This document shows positions 58,591 through 64,000 of a stretch of 64,000 bases of DNA, piece by piece. The stretch comes from Garcia nutans (Eukaryota > Streptophyta > Magnoliopsida > Malpighiales > Euphorbiaceae), in contig CANTUV010000014.1 of assembly GCA_947685225.1 (NCBI GenBank), positions 7,998,001-8,062,000 of the forward strand, read 5' to 3'. Both the position numbers and the translations under genes were made by a program. The number at the start of each line of letters is the position of its first letter. Position 1 is the first letter of the stretch. Below the pieces are notes generated by a model that did not search any database, was not told where the DNA came from, and saw only the letters and a list, made by a program, of their open reading frames with translations.

Positions 58591-58606
58591 TATAATATAT
58601 ATATAC
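58591..58606 (-). promoter_or_regulatory. TATA box of the DUF4408/DUF761 gene
   Basis: The minus strand reads TATATATATATTATA after CCGGG, about 325 bases upstream of the start codon. A 5' leader rich in CT follows. Placement is by eye. Confidence 0.55.
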
Positions 58607-61200
58607 CCGGAAAGAACAGGCCAAAGTACTACTGTACTAGAACTCAGTGGAGAGTATTTTGATTTTATTTAAATGTTAAAATTCCTTGCAAATTTTGCAC
58701 TTTTTGATTAAATCCTGACCGTCCAATATATTATATTATCTCAAAACAATTTGACCAATATCAAATTGAATTATCATTCATTTTTTTAATGTTTGGTAAT
58801 TTTTTATTTTTGGGGAGCGAAGCGATGATTTTAATTTTTCTCATCTGCTTTAAGGTCGCTTTCGCGATCGGCGCTGTTCTTTGAGTGGCAGTTAGTGAGT
58901 AATCACTAATCGCTCATTCGTCATCTAAATCTTTTGTTTTTAGTTAGTCTTCATGTACTTTTGTTTGATATTCTACACTAATTTAAACAATTTTAAATAG
59001 TAATTATATTTTTAGAAAATTCTATCATTGATTCATTCAACCCATAAAAATTAATTAAATATAATTATTTACCATATTATTTTTTCTTCAATAATTTATT
59101 ATTAAATGAGTATATATATCTTCTGGTTACATTTATTTATTTGAAATTAAAATGTTTATTTTGAAATAATATATATTTATAATTTAAAGTAGAAGCAAAA
59201 ATCACTGTTTATATTAGTAAAATGATAATTATACCTATTATTTTATTTTTATTTTTAAATCACTGTTTATACTACAGTTAAATGACAAATATACCTATTA
59301 TTTTATTTTTTATTTTTTAAATTAAATTTTATTTATATTATTTTTTTAAGTAAGACCAAATTCATTTTTTTTTAAATAAGAACAAATTCATTAATATAAA
59401 TTATTGACTAATACATTAATTAAAAAATAAAAAGTAGAATCTCATATAGCTACATCAATACAGAAATTAGAACACCTAGCTAAAATATAAGCAGCCACGT
59501 TAATATTCTTATAAATCCAAATAATTCGAGCATATAAAAAGTTTAAAAACTCCAAAATCTTGATAAAACCCTTCAGCTGGAGTGCAATAATAATTTAAAA
59601 AATAAAAATAATATTAAAATAATAACAATTAATAAATTATAATAAATATAAAAATAAAAATATTTTTTAAAGAAAGGAAAATAGGAAATTAAAAATTAAG
59701 AATTAAATATTATTAATTAAATGTAAATAAATAAATAATTTTTATAAAATATTATCAATTGAGTTCAAATAAATAAATTAAATAATTATTTTGTAATTTT
59801 TTAAATATTATTTTGTAATTTTTATATATTTTATTTGCTTTTTAATTTTATTTTTAACTATTATAATATATTTTAAATATTTATCTTATGTAATTAAATG
59901 ACTAAAATTATTTTATAAAAAAATTAAAATATATATATATTTAAAGTAACGCGATTATCATTCTAATATGAATTATAAGATAATAGAAAATGAAAATAAT
60001 TGAGAGTAATAATATAGTAAAGATAATGGGTTAGTGGTTAAGGGAAAAAAATATTAATATTAAGGTTTTGTAATTAAAAGTTTTTGGATATTGATAAATA
60101 TGTTTGTTTTTGGATCAAATTACAAACTACAACATCTCAGTTTACGAAGAAAATGATGAGACAAATTTAAATTTTTAAAATTTAAATTTTTTTAAAACTC
60201 ATATTTGATTGCGAGCAAATCTATCAACAATTGTTAATTATTCATTACTTCATCATGCTAAATTGAAATTAAAATGTTCATTTTATTCATCATACCAATT
60301 AAATTTAGTATGAAATGAAAAAAAATTCATGGATTTGTACATTTTTTTTTTAAAAGGTATACATAATGCTTGAATAATAAAGTGAAATTTTATTTTAATA
60401 ATAATTTTTTAAAAAATATGAACAATTATTTTTGTATATTAAAAGTACTCAAAATAATTATCTTAACATTTATTCATGCAATAACTAAAAAAAAAATTCT
60501 TAATATGTGGTGGAAGTAATACCATAATTAAGAGTGTCAATATGGATAAACAGATTATAATTATATCGTATTAACCATTTTAGTAATAAAATTAGAATCA
60601 ACACCAATACAATTTAGTTATTAATCATATTAAGATATATTAATCTTAACAAGACATGAAATTTAAGCAAATTAAATGAGTACTCTACAAACAATATGCT
60701 TACTTAAATAAATTATATATGAGTTATAAAATTTAACGTAACTAAAATTTGATATAATTTATTTAACTTGTATAATATTTATAATATAAAATAATATTAT
60801 ATTTATATATAATCAATTAAAATACTATTTATAAAATAAAATTATTTTTAATTATAATATTACTGTAGAAATAACATAATCATATTAATATTTTCCAAAA
60901 TTACTATTTTTCTTTATGAAAAAAATAATATATAATAAATTATTTGCATACTTAATTTAATTTAATTTAAGATTATATTTTTAGAGAATTGTAAAATTAT
61001 AAGATGATTCTGAATTATTTTTATTATAAAAATAAAAATTATAACAGATGTTAACATCCTAAAATGAGTGTTAAAATTTATGTAATATATATATATATAT
61101 GTTAATCTTCAATTAACCATATAAAACTATTTTCCTCAATCTATCCATTTTCCAAATAAGGCAATTTACCCTCTCTACCCTCTTCTTTAATCCTATCCCC
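58607..61200. other. AT-rich intergenic region
   Basis: No gene recognised. A short GC-richer patch lies at 58815-58925 and an (AT)n run at 61084-61101. Confidence 0.6.
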
Positions 61201-61260
61201 AACCGTCCCAAACATATTAGGGGAGGAGAAGCGTGACAGTTTCAAATTGCAGAAGTTATT

Positions 61261-61282
61261 ATGAGCTTCATTGACCGCGGCA
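61261..61282 (+). other. possible first-exon start
   Basis: ATGAGCTTCATTGACCGCGG, then a donor-like GTGAGT at 61283. It sits in a GC-richer patch (61130-61290) within AT-rich DNA. No downstream exon is recognised in the window. Confidence 0.2.
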
Positions 61283-61290
61283 GTGAGTAA

Positions 61291-64000
61291 TTTACTTTTA
61301 CCTATTGACTGTTTTGAGAAAAACTAACGGCACAAAGTTTTCCTTTTTTTTTTAGTCCCTTTTTTTTATTTTATATAAAATTATGTAATTTCAGAGACAT
61401 TTTTGTCAACATCTCGATCCTTCCCATATCAGTTTAGCATTTTTCTCATTCTCAATTAACATATATTTATATATATTTTTTATTTTATAATAATGTTAAA
61501 AAATTATTTATTTTTATTTAAAAAATATAAATTTACACATATATTTTTATTATATCTTTATTTTAATATAAAATATATTAAGTGAATTAGAATTTAAGCT
61601 AAATGAAAAAAAAAATTGTGTCTATCAATTTATACATAAATCATATAAAATTAAATAATTGGAGAGAAAATATAATAAACTGAAACTTTTCTTGCAAAAA
61701 TTATCTATAAGTACATTATAAGCTCAAACAATAATGAAGGAATTCACAATTTTTTGTCACTTCATTAAATTAGAGGAAATTCATTTCAAATCAGTTAAAT
61801 GATAAATAATAAATATGTTAATGATAAGAAACTTATTAATAATTTAACAAATTTACTCATAAATTTAATAATATTGTATCATTTAATATTGATAATAAAA
61901 TAAGTCCAATTAATATGTGGCTTTTATAATCACATAATATGGACGTATCTACTAATTATTGTTGTTATTAATTATTAGGAGCCAACAAACGTACTTTATA
62001 TTTATTTTTAATATTATTTATCTTATTTTATTCCTATCTTAATTTTTATATTTTATTTTTAATATATATAAGTCATAATTATATATGATAAAATTGGAGT
62101 GAAAATTTAGGCCTATATTTGATTTAATTTATTTAATATTTATTTATAAATAAATAATTATCATCAATTACAATATTAATATATTATAGTATTATTTTAA
62201 AATTTCAATAATATTTAATAAAAATTTATAACTACATGGAACTAGTGAATTTAAAACTAATTATAATAAACATCCAATAAGGACAAGATTGAATTAATCA
62301 ACAAACTAAAGACATATAAAACCTCAATTTTCTTATAATCATATCGTGTTAGTTATGTAAACTTAAGCTTTCTCAATATTTATAATTAATTATTATTTAT
62401 TAGCATATATAATTAATTAAATTTTATAGATATTTATTTAAAGAGTTCAACTAAAGTTAGAATATCCTATTTGATATTAATAAAAATTAATTATTATTTA
62501 TTAGCATATATAATTAATTAAATTTTATAGATATTTATTTAAAGAGTTCAACTAAAATTAGAATATTCTATTTGATATTAATAAAAATTAATTATTATCT
62601 AATAATATAATTTAAATTTTTAAATGATTAATAGGATATTCATCTAAATTTTATCTAATAATATAAATTAATTTTTAAAATATTAAAATTTTAATTATTT
62701 AGATAGTTCATATAAAATTACAATATCCATATTGATAATAATTAATTATTATATATTATATAAAAATTAAATATTAGTAATAATATAAATTATTTTTTAG
62801 AATAATTATATTTGAAGGAACTCTATTTTTTTAGTGAATAGATATAATGTAAATCAAATGATTTACTTTTAGAAAAAATATTTATAATTTATAATTTTTC
62901 ATTTTTTTAGTTAAAATTATTATAATATTTTAAAATTATTATATGTATATACATTAATAAAAAAATATTTATGATTATTAATTTTTCATATTTTTTATTT
63001 AAAATTATTATAAAATTTTAAAATTTTTATATATATAAACATTAATTAAAAATATATGCAACATCGCGTAAGTACTATTCTAGTTAATATTTTAATTAAC
63101 AGAACAATTGTTGTGAGAGTTTACCATTCCTTAACATATTTAAAGTTTTTTTTTATTATAAGAATTCATAAACTTTTTAAACAACTTTAATAGATTTTAT
63201 TGTGACAACCCTTTTTAAATTGATGATTTATCCAGGTTTAAATTTTAGGATAATAAGATTATAAAAATGAAAAATCTTTCTAATATGTGCTTTTAGGATT
63301 TTGGTAAAAGGAAACAACTAATTTAAAATTATAATGTACAAAAAGAATTCATGATTAGATAACTGAGAAAAAAAATAAAATTTTGACATATGGTACTAAT
63401 TGTAAGTAAATAAGAATTCTTTAAAATTAAATTTGCCAACAAATGACTATAAAACATGTTAAGCTAATAATATATATATATATTCAACCATTAAGACGTG
63501 ATAGTTAAAAATATGTATTACTTCCAAATAAATTTTGTGTTCAAACATTTTAAATGTTTTCCCTTTCTTTATATGTAATTTATCAAAATATATATATATA
63601 TATATCATAAATTTAATTTTTTAGAGTAGTAAAATTTATATTGTAATATATGATCTATCGTTAAATCATTAATTTAACTAATAATAAATAATTAAATATT
63701 TTTATTATTTGAAAAATATTGTAGCTTCTGCATAGATACTATATTAATTCTTATTTAACTAGATAAGTATAGACTTTATATAATATGTACACACTAACTA
63801 CATGAGATGCATTTTTATAGTTGAAATTTTGAAACATTTTTACTTTTGTTTGGAGCCTGTGCAAAATTCCAAAGTACATATACATATATATTTATATATA
63901 TATATATATATTTCTTTTGAAAAGTAAAAAAAAAGGTTTTAATTTTCAAAGAAAAAATATATAATTTGAAAATTTCTATCATGTATCATTGTATGTGTAC
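61291..64000. other. AT-rich intergenic region to the window end
   Basis: No gene recognised. Contains a 101-bp tandem duplication (62385-62586), a possible Helitron 3' end (63053-63089) and AT microsatellites (63465-63482, 63588-63604, 63890-63912). Confidence 0.6.
62385..62586. repeat. 101-bp tandem duplication
   Basis: Two nearly identical copies: TAGCATATATAATTAATTAA recurs at 62401 and 62502. A shorter, diverged third copy start follows at 62587. Confidence 0.9.

Noticed and set aside
1..64000. CRISPR arrays, rRNA or tRNA genes, bacterial-type operons
   Set aside because: None seen; repeats present are transposon ends, minisatellites and microsatellites of plant type.

Overview
The window is AT-rich plant nuclear DNA. 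It is from a eudicot judging by its content: Ty3/gypsy elements of the Tat and Athila types, a Ty1/copia element with an initiator-Met primer site, a LINE with a DUF4283 ORF1, CACTA, MULE and Stowaway DNA transposons, and two plant-type host genes. No plasmid, organelle or bacterial features are seen. The species cannot be named from the sequence alone. Most long open frames here are transposon remains, and most of them carry stops or frameshifts.

Layout. 1-7453: 5' part (minus strand) of a Tat-lineage Ty3/gypsy element running off the left edge. It was inserted into the gag of an older Athila-like gypsy element (7454-9545, minus strand). 10337-15678: a full-length, fairly young Ty1/copia element (minus strand) with both LTRs and a 5-bp target duplication. 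15679-17740: intergenic DNA with a roughly 63-bp degenerate minisatellite, a LINE 3' stub and a Stowaway MITE. 17754-31625: one LINE of about 5.2 kb (minus strand), bounded by a perfect 14-bp target duplication and split by an 8.7-kb LTR element (22041-30713, plus strand) that carries gag but no recognisable pol. 32280-39137: a decayed CACTA/En-Spm transposon (plus strand). 40394-41069: a 676-bp element with inverted repeats of about 180 bp and a 9-bp duplication (MULE-like). 41544-43100: a solo LTR with a 5-bp duplication. 43557-44388: a fragment of the same LTR family as 22041-23867, abutting a truncated MULE transposase (44389-45426, minus strand). 47070-49260: a second, different MULE (MuDR-type) transposase relic (plus strand).

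Host genes. 50184-50520 is an intronless BolA-family gene whose frame is broken by an exact 4-bp tandem duplication. 57222-58268 (minus strand) is an intact 348-codon gene for a membrane-anchored DUF4408/DUF761 protein and is the only clearly intact host gene. The rest, especially 53.4-57.2 kb and 58.6-64 kb, is AT-rich intergenic DNA with microsatellites, a 101-bp tandem duplication and one possible Helitron 3' end.

The genes do not form a pathway. The window is best read as an insertion history: LINE, then LTR element inside it; Athila, then Tat inside it; MULE, then LTR inside it. It ends in a gene-bearing right portion. All functional calls come from reading motifs by eye; no database search was run.
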